Assembly: GCA_025350915.1 (NCBI GenBank)
Contig: JANXWX010000114.1
Span: 1-43,369, forward strand
Length of the DNA: 43,369 nucleotides
DNA from: Nitrosomonadales bacterium
GTDB lineage: Bacteria; Pseudomonadota; Gammaproteobacteria; Burkholderiales; Gallionellaceae
Direction of reading: 5' to 3'
Part shown: positions 7,470 to 15,989 of the stretch, one piece after another
How positions within the stretch are numbered: the first letter of the stretch is position 1
Layout of the letters: every line of letters starts with the position of its first letter
The notes under the pieces: model-generated
Database searches by the model: none
What the model was told of the DNA's origin: nothing
What the model saw: only the letters and a program-made list of their open reading frames with translations
Translations under genes and position numbers: made by a program

Positions 7470-9020
7470 TTATGGGCGTTCATCGGCGGAAGGTGCTTCC
7501 TGCAACGAATCCACGGTTTGTTTGCGTCGCTCAGGGAACAGCGAGTTGGCACTAATACCGGCCGAACTGTCATTGCCGAAGGTGAAGCCGTTCTGTCCCT
7601 GGAAGCTGTAGAAATCTTCCAGGCTGACTTCAGCATGACCTGTCGGAATTACAAAGCGATCTTCATAATTGGCGATCGCCAGATAACGATACATTTCCAT
7701 GGCCTGCTCTTCGGTAATACCTGCCGCTTCCAGCGCACGGGTATCGGCCTTGCCTTCCACATGAATCGAGCGTTGATAGCTGCGCATCGCGATCAGACGG
7801 TTCAATGCGGAACGGATAGGTGCTTCCTTGCCGGCGGTAAGCAGATTCGCGAGGTACTGCACCGGCAAACGCATCGTGTCGCCGCGCGGGATCGCACCAT
7901 CGGGACCGACGGGAAGATTGCCCTGATCGATCTGCGACTGCACGGGTGACAGAGGCGGCACATACCAGACCATAGGCAAAGTGCGGAACTCTGGATGCAT
8001 CGGGAACGCAATTTTCCAGTCGATCGCCATCTTGTAGATCGGTGATTTTTGCGCGGCAATAATCCAGTCTTCCGGTACGCCATCCAGACGCGCCTGCTTG
8101 ATTACCTCGGGATCATTCGGGTCGAGGAAGATGTCGAGCTGGGCCTGATACAGATCCTGCTCATTTTCCTTGCTCGCCATCGCTTCAATCTTGTCCGCGT
8201 CATACAGCATGATGCCGTTGTAACGGATGCGTCCCACGCAGGACTCGGAACAGATAGTTGGCATACCGGATTCAACACGCGGATAGCAACCGATGCATTT
8301 CTCGGCCTTGCCGGACTCCCAGTTGTAGTAGACCTTTTTGTACGGACAGGAACTGATACACATACGCCAGCCGCGGCACTTGTCCTGATCTACCAGCACA
8401 ATGCCGTCTTCTTCCCGCTTGTAGATAGAGCCTGAAGGACAGGCTGCCACGCAGGAAGGATTAAGACAGTGATTACACATACGCGGCAGATACATATGGA
8501 ATGTATTTTCAAACTGGGCGTACATTTCCTTGTCGATTTTGGCCATATTCACATCAACCATGCGCTTGTCAGCTTCGCCTGCCAGATCATCTTCCCAGTT
8601 GGGTCCCCAGGTGATTTTTTCCATGCGGGTACCATCGATCAGCGAACGCGGACGCGCTGTCGGTGTTGCCTCGAGCAAAGGCGTTTTCTGCAGATGTGCA
8701 TAATCGAAGGTGAATGGTTCGTAGTAATCGTCGATTTCAGGCATATCGGGATTGGCGAAAATATTCAGCAACCGTTCCAGCTTGCTGCCGGACTTGAGCT
8801 GTATCTTACCGTCTTTCATTTCCCAACCGCCATTCCATACTTCCTGGTTTTCCCACTGTTTCGGATAACCGACACCGGGTTTCGATTCAACGTTGTTGAA
8901 CCAGGCATACTCAACCCCTTTGCGATTGGTCCACACGTTCTTGCAGGTGACCGAACAGGTGTGGCAACCGATGCATTTATCGAGGTTAAACACTAAAGCA
9001 AATTGTGCACGTACTTTCAT
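7470..9020 (-). CDS. narH: respiratory nitrate reductase beta subunit NarH (FeS protein)
   Basis: A 516-residue cytoplasmic subunit that relays electrons from NarI haems to NarG. Four cysteine groups for FeS clusters are visible: C16-x2-C-x2-C-x3-C (CIGCHTCSVTC), CNHCLNPSCVAAC, CRGWRMCISSC, where Trp replaces one Cys as expected for the 3Fe-4S cluster, and CIGCYPRVESGMPTICSESC. The length is normal. The start ATG at 9020 is preceded by GGAGAATTAAA. It lies 56 bp after narG and 13 bp before narJ in one operon. Confidence 0.97.
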   Translation of the reverse strand: MKVRAQFALVFNLDKCIGCHTCSVTCKNVWTNRKGVEYAWFNNVESKPGVGYPKQWENQEVWNGGWEMKDGKIQLKSGSKLERLLNIFANPDMPEIDDYYEPFTFDYAHLQKTPLLEATPTARPRSLIDGTRMEKITWGPNWEDDLAGEADKRMVDVNMAKIDKEMYAQFENTFHMYLPRMCNHCLNPSCVAACPSGSIYKREEDGIVLVDQDKCRGWRMCISSCPYKKVYYNWESGKAEKCIGCYPRVESGMPTICSESCVGRIRYNGIMLYDADKIEAMASKENEQDLYQAQLDIFLDPNDPEVIKQARLDGVPEDWIIAAQKSPIYKMAIDWKIAFPMHPEFRTLPMVWYVPPLSPVQSQIDQGNLPVGPDGAIPRGDTMRLPVQYLANLLTAGKEAPIRSALNRLIAMRSYQRSIHVEGKADTRALEAAGITEEQAMEMYRYLAIANYEDRFVIPTGHAEVSLEDFYSFQGQNGFTFGNDSSAGISANSLFPERRKQTVDSLQEAPSADERP

Positions 9021-9076
9021 TTTAATTCTCCTTGGAGTAACCGATTTTGTTTAGGTTTTTTTCCAATACTTATCAG

Positions 9077-12000
9077 TTAACGAGGGCCGATGCCGACAGG
9101 ATTAAGCTGTGCTTCACGTGCCGCAGTGAGCGGACGCTCCAACCAATCGATGTTCTGATCCTCAATCTTGTGCAGGATCACCACCTCGTCACGCTGGCTG
9201 CCCACCGTGCCGTAATAGTTGAAGCCGTAAGCCAGTTGCGCATAGCCACCCACCATATTGGTCGGTTTGACGGTCACGCGGGTTACCGAGTTGAGAATAC
9301 CGCCGCGCTTGCCGGTGGAGTTGGCACCGGGCACGTTGATATTTTTTTCCTGTGCGTGGTACATCATCGCCACACCGCGCGGTATACGTTGCGACACCAC
9401 TGCTCTGGCCATCGTTGCACCGTTGGCATTCACCGCTTCCACCCAGTCGTTGTCCGCAATGCCGATAGACTTGGCATCCAGCTCGGAGATCCACACATAC
9501 GGGCCACCACGGAACAGCGTCAGCATGCGCAGATTGTCCTGATAAGTTGAGTGTATGCCCCACTTGGAGTGCGGTGTAATCCAGGCCAGGGTCAGGTGCG
9601 GTTTTGCACGCACACTGGCGGGAACAATCTCATGCGCCCGGAAATCGACCGGCGGCTTGAAGGTGCAGAAGCCTTCGCCGAAATCGAGGAACCACTCATG
9701 ATCCTGATAAAAGTGCGCACGACCAGTTAATGTCCTGAACGGAATGTGTTCATGGATGTTGGTATAACCTGCCGTGTAGGAGACATGCTCGGACTCGATA
9801 CCGGACCAGGTTGGCGCCGTAATAATCTTGCGCGGTTGCGCCTGGATATCACGGAAGGTGATCTTGTCTTCATGACGCCCTGCATACAGGTGATGGTGAT
9901 CGATGCCGGTTTTCTTCGACAGTGCACTCCATGATTTGTGTGCGACTTCACCATTGGTTTCCGGTGCCATGCGCAACACGGCTTCACACACTGAAATATC
10001 TTCTTCGAGGGAAGGCATGCCGAATGAAACGCCTTTTTCCTTCACCGTATGATTGATCTTTTTCAGCTCTTCATATTCCTGTTCGGTGTTCCAGTCGATA
10101 CCCTTGACGTTGTTGCCGATCTTGGTCATTAACGGACCCAGCGCGATAAACTTCTTGTAGGTGTCTGCAAAGTTGCGCTCGACCACTTTCAGCAGCGGCA
10201 TGGTCTTACCCGGGATAGGTTCGCATTCACCTTTTTTCCAGTCTTTAACCTGGCCGAAGGGCTGGGCCATTTCAAATGCGGAGTCATGCTGTATCGGGTG
10301 TGCAATCACGTCCTTGCGGATTCCCAGGTGTTTGCCGGACAAAGCGGAGAAAGTCTTGGCAATTGTCTTGAAAATCTGCCAGTCAGACTTGGACTCCCAA
10401 CCCGGTGACACCGCTTCTGACAGGGGGTGAATGAAGGGATGCATGTCGGTGGTGTTAAGATCGTTCTTCTCATACCAGGTTGCCGTCGGCAGGATGATGT
10501 CGGAATAAGCACCGGTGGAATTAAGACGGAAGTTGATATCCACCATCAAATCCAGTTTGCCGATCGGCGCATTTTCATGCCACTTGATTTCCTTGTTGTC
10601 GCGACCCAGACCACCTTCCTGCAGCACGCCGTTTTGTGCACCCAATAAATGCTTGAGGAAATACTCGTGGCCCTTGGCCGAGGAGCCGATCAGATTGGCG
10701 CGCCACACAAACAGGTTACGCGGCCAGTTCTTTTCATTATCGGGATCAGCAAAGGCCACATCCAGCTCGCCCGACTTCAGCTTGCCCACGATATGCTTGG
10801 CGATACTGGCTTCATCGGTTGCACCGGCTTTTTCAGCTTCGCTCACCAGATCGAGCGGGTTCGCATTCCAGTGTGGTGCGGAAGGCAGCCAGCCCAGACG
10901 GGTCGACACCACGTTGTAGTCGGCGAGTGAATAACCTTTGTATTTTGCTTTCGCACCGGGATGCATCAGGTCATCCGCCTTGATGGTTTCATAGCGCCAC
11001 TGGTCGGTATGGAAATACCAGTAGGAGGTTGAGTTCATCTGGCGTGATGGACGCTGCCAGTCCAGTGCAAACGCAATCGGTGCCCAACCGGCCTGGGGAC
11101 GCAACTTTTCCTGTCCCACATAGTGGGCCCAACCGCCACCTGATTGGCCGACACAACCGCACATATGCAACAGGTTCATGATCGAGCGATAGGTCATGTC
11201 GTTGTGATACCAGTGATTGATCGCCGCACCCATAATCACCATCGACTTGCCCTTGGTTTTGGAAGCGTTGTAGGCAAACTCACGGCCGGTGCGCTCGATA
11301 TCCGCAGCCTTGACCCCGCTGACTTTAGATGCCCAAGCCGGTGTATAAGCGACATTCTCATCGTCATAGGACTTGGCCACATTGCCACCGCCGAGCCCGC
11401 GATCAACACCATACTGTGCAATTTGCATGTCAAACACGGATGTCACCAGTACCTCTTCGCCACTGGCCAGTTTCAGTTTGCGTGCGGGAACGTTGCGGTA
11501 CAGCAACTGTTCTTCACCGGGCTGATAATGCGGGAAGCCTACTGATACAACCTGATCTTTGCTGTCGATACAGCTCAACTCGGCCTCGATTTCCTGCTGC
11601 CCAGCTGCATTTTTCGGCAACAGATTCCACTTGCCCTCCTCGCCCCAGCGGAAGCCGACAGAGCCATTCGGTGCGACAAAGGCTTTGCTCCTGGTGTCGT
11701 ATACAATTGTTTTCCATTCCGGATTATTGTTTTCGCCGAGATTATTGGCGAAGTCTGACGCGCGCAGATTGCGGTCTGATACATAGCCCTCACCGAATTT
11801 ACGCAAGATCACTTGCATCGGCAAGTCGGTATATTTGCGCGAATATTCCTGGAAATACGGATCCTGTTTGTCGACAAAAAATTCTTTCAGCGCCACATGG
11901 CCCATCGCCAGGAATACGGCTGTGTCAGTACCCTGTTTCACCGGCATCCACAGATCGGCAAACTTTACATACTCGGCATAGTCGGGCGACATAGACACGA

Positions 12001-12832
12001 CTTTCGCACCCTTGTAGCGCACTTCAGACAGGAAGTGCGCGTCCGGTGTGCGCGTCATCGGCAGGTTTGCACCGGTGATGATGACGTAGGTAGAGTTATA
12101 CCAGTCTGCCGCTTCCGGCACGTCGGTCTGCTCACCCCAGGTTTGGGGTGAGGCTGCAGGCAAGTCGCAATACCAGTCATAGAAAGAACCGCACGCGCCG
12201 CCGATCAACGACATATAACGTGAACCCGCAGCATAAGAAATCATCGACATCGCAGGGATAGGCGAGAAACCATAGATACGATCCGGCCCCCATTTTTTGA
12301 TGGTGTGCACGTTGGCGGCGGCGATGATTTCTGTCATCTCGTCCCAGCTGGCGCGAACAAAGCCGCCCAGGCCGCGTACACCCACATAGGATTTGCGCTT
12401 CTTCTCATCAGCCTGAATCGCTTGCCACGCTTCAACCGGATCTTTGCCGGTCTTACGCTCTGCGCGATACAGGTCGAGCAGTCGACCGCGTATCAACGGA
12501 TGCTTGATTCGGTGCGGGCTGTACAGATACCAGGAGAAACTGGCGCCGCGCTGGCAACCGCGCGGCTCATGGTTGGGCAAATCTTCGCGTGTACGCGGAT
12601 AGTCTGTTTGCTGCATCTCAAAAGACACCAGGCCATTCTTCACAAATATTTTCCATGAACAGCCGCCGGTGCAATTCACGCCATGGGTGGAACGCACTAT
12701 CTTGTCATGTTGCCAACGATGGCGGTAGGCATCCTCCCAGTTGCGGTCCTCATTGGTGACGATACCGTGATCGCCGGAAAATGTGTCTTTGATTTTCTCA
12801 AAAAACTTTAGTCTGTCTAAAAAGTGGCTCAT
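9077..12832 (-). CDS. narG: respiratory nitrate reductase alpha subunit NarG (molybdenum catalytic subunit)
   Basis: 1251 residues, close to the E. coli length. It reduces nitrate to nitrite at a bis-MGD molybdenum centre on the cytoplasmic side. The N-terminal FS0 cluster ligands are visible as His50, Cys54, Cys58 and Cys93 (STHGVNCTGGCSW, EPRGCQRG). Asp223 in WYCDLPAASPQTWGEQTD corresponds to the molybdenum ligand. No long Tat signal is present, which fits a cytoplasm-facing Nar enzyme rather than a periplasmic Nxr-type enzyme. AGGAG precedes the ATG at 12832. Upstream is narK2, 42 bp away. No frameshift or missing ligand was seen. Confidence 0.97.
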   Translation of the reverse strand: MSHFLDRLKFFEKIKDTFSGDHGIVTNEDRNWEDAYRHRWQHDKIVRSTHGVNCTGGCSWKIFVKNGLVSFEMQQTDYPRTREDLPNHEPRGCQRGASFSWYLYSPHRIKHPLIRGRLLDLYRAERKTGKDPVEAWQAIQADEKKRKSYVGVRGLGGFVRASWDEMTEIIAAANVHTIKKWGPDRIYGFSPIPAMSMISYAAGSRYMSLIGGACGSFYDWYCDLPAASPQTWGEQTDVPEAADWYNSTYVIITGANLPMTRTPDAHFLSEVRYKGAKVVSMSPDYAEYVKFADLWMPVKQGTDTAVFLAMGHVALKEFFVDKQDPYFQEYSRKYTDLPMQVILRKFGEGYVSDRNLRASDFANNLGENNNPEWKTIVYDTRSKAFVAPNGSVGFRWGEEGKWNLLPKNAAGQQEIEAELSCIDSKDQVVSVGFPHYQPGEEQLLYRNVPARKLKLASGEEVLVTSVFDMQIAQYGVDRGLGGGNVAKSYDDENVAYTPAWASKVSGVKAADIERTGREFAYNASKTKGKSMVIMGAAINHWYHNDMTYRSIMNLLHMCGCVGQSGGGWAHYVGQEKLRPQAGWAPIAFALDWQRPSRQMNSTSYWYFHTDQWRYETIKADDLMHPGAKAKYKGYSLADYNVVSTRLGWLPSAPHWNANPLDLVSEAEKAGATDEASIAKHIVGKLKSGELDVAFADPDNEKNWPRNLFVWRANLIGSSAKGHEYFLKHLLGAQNGVLQEGGLGRDNKEIKWHENAPIGKLDLMVDINFRLNSTGAYSDIILPTATWYEKNDLNTTDMHPFIHPLSEAVSPGWESKSDWQIFKTIAKTFSALSGKHLGIRKDVIAHPIQHDSAFEMAQPFGQVKDWKKGECEPIPGKTMPLLKVVERNFADTYKKFIALGPLMTKIGNNVKGIDWNTEQEYEELKKINHTVKEKGVSFGMPSLEEDISVCEAVLRMAPETNGEVAHKSWSALSKKTGIDHHHLYAGRHEDKITFRDIQAQPRKIITAPTWSGIESEHVSYTAGYTNIHEHIPFRTLTGRAHFYQDHEWFLDFGEGFCTFKPPVDFRAHEIVPASVRAKPHLTLAWITPHSKWGIHSTYQDNLRMLTLFRGGPYVWISELDAKSIGIADNDWVEAVNANGATMARAVVSQRIPRGVAMMYHAQEKNINVPGANSTGKRGGILNSVTRVTVKPTNMVGGYAQLAYGFNYYGTVGSQRDEVVILHKIEDQNIDWLERPLTAAREAQLNPVGIGPR

Positions 12833-12874
12833 TTATAACTCCTAACTTTATTCAGAAAATACTGTGGAAAATTA

Positions 12875-14260
12875 TCAGCATGGCATCGGCGCATTTTTGC
12901 GAGAGTAGAACCACCAGGTTACGGCAATGCAACTCGCGTAAAAAACGATAAATCCATATATCGCTGCATCTGCCCCGCCGGTTAGTTCAATAGATGTGCC
13001 AAACATTCTTGGAATAAAGAATGCACCATAGGCAGCGAAGGCAGCGGTAAAGCCAAGCACTGCGGCAGCCTCTTTGTTGGCGTCCTTGATTGCCTGCTCT
13101 TCAGCAGCCTTACCTTTCCCTGCGGCGTCCTTCTGCCGCTCATGCAGGAATATCACAGGGATCATGCGGAAAGTTGAAGCGTTGCCCACACCGCTTGCTG
13201 CAAACAGAATCATAAACATAGTGAAGAACATCCAGAAGTTGCCACTGATGCCGCCATGCGGCAGGAACATAATCACACCGTATGCTGCACCGCACATAAT
13301 CAGGAAGGTCCAGAAAGTAACCGCGGCACCACCCAACTTGTCTGCCAGCCAGCCGCCGCCTACCCGGGTAAGCGCGCCTACCAGCGGTCCGAGGAAGGCA
13401 TATTGAATGGGGTTGATGTCGGGAAATTGGGTCTTGGTCAGCAATGCAAAACCTGCTGAGTAACCGATAAATGAACCGAAGGTGCCGAGGTAGAGCCAGC
13501 ACATAATCCAGGTATGCATGCGTTTAAAAATAATCGACTGCTCGGAGAACGAAGCCTTGGCCGAGGCAATGTCATCCATGCCAAACCAGGCAACAAGTGT
13601 TGCTACAACAATAAAGGGCACCCAGATAAAACCGGCATTTTGCAGCCACATATCTTTATGCAGATCACCTTTTACCCAGCTTTGGGGATCGCCACCCAGG
13701 GCGCCAAATACACCCGCAGTGATCACCAGCGGCACCAGAAATTGCATCACCGATACACCCAGATTACCCAGACCTGCGTTCATGCCCAGTGCCATGCCCT
13801 TTTGCGCCTTGGGGAAGAAGAAACTGATGTTGCCCATGCTGGAAGAAAAATTTCCGCCGCCAAAACCGCACAGCAAAGCCAGCACCAGGAAAGAGATATA
13901 GGGCGTATTTGGATTTTGCACAGCCAGACCAATACCGATTGCCGGCAACAGCAACGATGCGGTGCTGATCGTCGTCCACTTGCGCCCGCCAAATATCGGC
14001 ACCATGAAAGAGTAAAAAATACGCAAGGTTGCGCCGGATAGTCCCGGCAATGCGGCCAGCCAGAACAACTGGTTGTTATCGAACTTGAAACCGACATTGG
14101 GCAGATTCACCACCACCATGCTCCACACCATCCACACGGAGAATGCGAGCAAAAGCGCCGGGATGGATATCCACAGATTGCGGCTGGCGACTGCCTTGCC
14201 TTCTTTTTCCCAAAACGCTTTGTCTTCGGGTTCCCACTTGGTTAGCACATGAGATGACAT
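12875..14260 (-). CDS. narK2: nitrate/nitrite transporter, NarK2-type MFS
   Basis: A 461-residue, 12-TM major facilitator of the nitrate/nitrite porter family. Signature segments include GFGGGNFSSSMGNISFFFPKA with the nitrate-signature glycines, and GVGNASTFRMIPVIF in the second half. The hydrophilic stretch RQKDAAGKGKAAEEQ between late helices is typical of the NarK2-like group, usually taken to exchange nitrate for nitrite. The start is placed at 14260 (MSSHVLTKWEP) because GGAGG sits five bases upstream; an in-frame ATG at 14272 lies before that site. It lies between narK1 (45 bp upstream) and narG. The symbol is assigned by position and type; transport direction is inferred. Confidence 0.9.
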   Translation of the reverse strand: MSSHVLTKWEPEDKAFWEKEGKAVASRNLWISIPALLLAFSVWMVWSMVVVNLPNVGFKFDNNQLFWLAALPGLSGATLRIFYSFMVPIFGGRKWTTISTASLLLPAIGIGLAVQNPNTPYISFLVLALLCGFGGGNFSSSMGNISFFFPKAQKGMALGMNAGLGNLGVSVMQFLVPLVITAGVFGALGGDPQSWVKGDLHKDMWLQNAGFIWVPFIVVATLVAWFGMDDIASAKASFSEQSIIFKRMHTWIMCWLYLGTFGSFIGYSAGFALLTKTQFPDINPIQYAFLGPLVGALTRVGGGWLADKLGGAAVTFWTFLIMCGAAYGVIMFLPHGGISGNFWMFFTMFMILFAASGVGNASTFRMIPVIFLHERQKDAAGKGKAAEEQAIKDANKEAAAVLGFTAAFAAYGAFFIPRMFGTSIELTGGADAAIYGFIVFYASCIAVTWWFYSRKNAPMPC

Positions 14261-14305
14261 TGAGACCTCCATTAATTAAATCAATAAAAACGTATTAAAT
14301 AATTG

Positions 14306-15556
14306 TTAAGCTGCCTTGATCTTTTCCTGCTCTGCGTGTAATGGGCGAACTTCGGTAAAGTACATCCACATCAGCGATACCCACACCACACCAAACATCA
14401 GCATAAAGGCGGATGAGCGTATGCCTGTCAGATCAACCAGTGCTCCAAACATGATCGGCATCAGAAACCCGCCCATGCCGCCGGCCAGACCAACCACGCC
14501 CGATACCACACCGATGTTTTTCGGATAATCGTCCGAGATATATTTAAAGACCGAAGCCTTGCCGAGCGCGAAGGCGATACCCATGGTGAACATGATGATT
14601 GTGAACATGGTTGGGCCGAGACCGATATGGAACGTAGAAGGGCCGGTCACGGTCATGATCGTGAACGTTGTTTGCGGATATGACAGGAAAAACAGGCAAA
14701 CCAGAGAGATCCACAACACCCACCAGGTCATGGTATGCGCGCCAAATTTATCGGAGAAGTAACCACCAACGGCACGCAACAGTCCGCCGGGAATACTAAA
14801 TGCGGCAGCGAGCATGGCGGCTGTTTTTAAATCAAAGCCATATTCACTCACATAATATTTTGTCATCCACAGCGCCAGGGCCACATAACCGCCAAACACG
14901 ATTGAGTAGTACTGGCTGTAACGCCATACTGTCGGATCTTTAAGCGCCAGCAGTTGCTCTTTCACACTGACGTTAGCGCCGGCGATATGGGATTTATCAG
15001 AGTAGGTGAACATCCAGAACAGGATGGCTGTTGCGAGCATCAGCCCCGCATAGGCTTTGGGCACCATGGTCCAGGTGCCGTATGCCACGATGATGAGCGG
15101 GGTCACCAGCTTGGTAATGGCCGCCCCGGTGTTGCCGGCGCCGAAAATGCCCATAGCCAGGCCCTGCCTGTCTTTGGGGAACCAGCGTGCACAGTAGGCG
15201 ATGCCAACGGTGAATGAGCCACCCGCCACGCCCACAAATAAACTGGTCACCAGAAAATGCCAATATGCAGTGGCTTGCGAAATCATCCAGATTGGTACCA
15301 CGGTAGACAGCATCAATACTAAAAATACAATGCGTCCGCCAAATTTATCCGTCCACATACCCAGGGGAAGGCGTATCAGCGAACCTGTGAGAACCGGCAT
15401 CGCTATTAACAGTCCAAATTCGGTTTCATTTAAACTCAGCATTGCTTTAATCGGAATGCCGATCACTGCGAACATCATCCAGATCATGAAGCAGACGGTA
15501 AAGGCAACCGTACTTGCCGTCACGACAGACCATGCTTTGTATTGTTGTGTTGCCAT
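14306..15556 (-). CDS. narK1: nitrate transporter, NarK1-type MFS
   Basis: A 416-residue, 12-TM major facilitator of the nitrate/nitrite porter family: GLLIAMPVLTGSLIRLPLGMWTD near the first loop, the nitrate signature GVAGGSFTVGIAYCARWFP followed by GMGIFGAGNTG-like glycines, and a second signature GVVSGVVGLAGGMGGFLMP. The shorter type without the inter-helix insert corresponds to NarK1, commonly regarded as a proton-nitrate symporter. It is the first gene of the nar operon. The start ATG at 15556 is preceded by GGGAG. The upstream 433-bp region holds NarL-type sites. Confidence 0.92.
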   Translation of the reverse strand: MATQQYKAWSVVTASTVAFTVCFMIWMMFAVIGIPIKAMLSLNETEFGLLIAMPVLTGSLIRLPLGMWTDKFGGRIVFLVLMLSTVVPIWMISQATAYWHFLVTSLFVGVAGGSFTVGIAYCARWFPKDRQGLAMGIFGAGNTGAAITKLVTPLIIVAYGTWTMVPKAYAGLMLATAILFWMFTYSDKSHIAGANVSVKEQLLALKDPTVWRYSQYYSIVFGGYVALALWMTKYYVSEYGFDLKTAAMLAAAFSIPGGLLRAVGGYFSDKFGAHTMTWWVLWISLVCLFFLSYPQTTFTIMTVTGPSTFHIGLGPTMFTIIMFTMGIAFALGKASVFKYISDDYPKNIGVVSGVVGLAGGMGGFLMPIMFGALVDLTGIRSSAFMLMFGVVWVSLMWMYFTEVRPLHAEQEKIKAA

Positions 15557-15646
15557 TTCTCTACTCCCTGCAAGTTAGCCATTGGATTCATTGAAACTGG
15601 CTGGAGTATAGAAGTTGAGAATAAGGGAGACTAGAGGAGTAGTTGC

Positions 15647-15665
15647 TACATTGGCTGACAATGTA
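15647..15665. promoter_or_regulatory. 7-5-7 palindrome upstream of narK1
   Basis: TACATTG-GCTGA-CAATGTA is a perfect inverted repeat that abuts and overlaps the NarL-type site by two bases. Its half-site spacing (TTG-N5-CAA) does not match an FNR/CRP site (TTG-N8-CAA), so the binding factor is unknown. Confidence 0.45.
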
Positions 15666-15679
15666 CTACTAAAGTGGTA
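15664..15679. promoter_or_regulatory. NarL-type 7-2-7 binding site
   Basis: TACTACT-AA-AGTGGTA consists of two heptamers that both fit TACYNMT, arranged as an inverted repeat with a two-base spacer. This is the preferred architecture for NarL/NarP dimers. It lies about 110 bp before the narK1 start codon, and narL is encoded next door, so nitrate-dependent control of the nar operon is the natural reading. Confidence 0.7.
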
Positions 15680-15989
15680 TAGGGGGAAAAAACCTATCCG
15701 ATTGTTATTAAATAGCAATTAAATTACTTGCTGCCAATGTGATGCGTGTATTATTTCTTTGGTAGTACTCGCACTCATGATGCGAATCATGGCCTATGTG
15801 TTGGCGATCACGCTTAATTTCATTACATCTGATTTTCAGTTGTGCGGATAAATGATTCGGTAGGCGCAGGCAAACCCGGCCCGAAACTATTAATTTTCAC
15901 AACTATTTCAGGCTTAAATCGTGCTTTATCGGGCTATACTCACACTGATATAGATTTCAACACAGTATTCTTCAACAGGGGTTTGTGAA

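Larger units (their letters stand above)
15557..15989. promoter_or_regulatory. divergent control region between narK1 and narX
   Basis: 433 bp with no gene. On the minus strand, a possible narK1 -10 box TATACT is at 15605-15610 with a poor -35, as expected for an activated promoter. A single NarL-like heptamer (TACTCCT on the minus strand) lies at 15635-15641, about 40 bases before the inferred start. On the plus strand, TATACT at 15935-15940 could be a narX -10 box. Other dyads are ATAGG-N9-CCTAT (15679-15697) and a near-perfect 19-mer (15701-15719). I found no convincing TTGAT-N4-ATCAA FNR box. AGGGG precedes narX. Confidence 0.6.

Noticed and set aside
9047-12658. Several long open frames on the plus strand opposite narG and narH
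   Set aside because: They lie wholly within genes with complete catalytic motifs on the minus strand, lack recognisable domains, and look like compositional shadows.
7470-12832. Reading narGH as a nitrite oxidoreductase (NxrAB)
   Set aside because: narJ, narI, two NarK transporters and NarXL accompany it, NarG has the membrane-bound Nar-type length and no Tat signal, so nitrate reductase is the simpler call.
15557-15989. A canonical FNR box in the narK1-narX region
   Set aside because: No TTG-N8-CAA pair with good flanks was found; near matches such as TTGGCGATCACG lack the second half.
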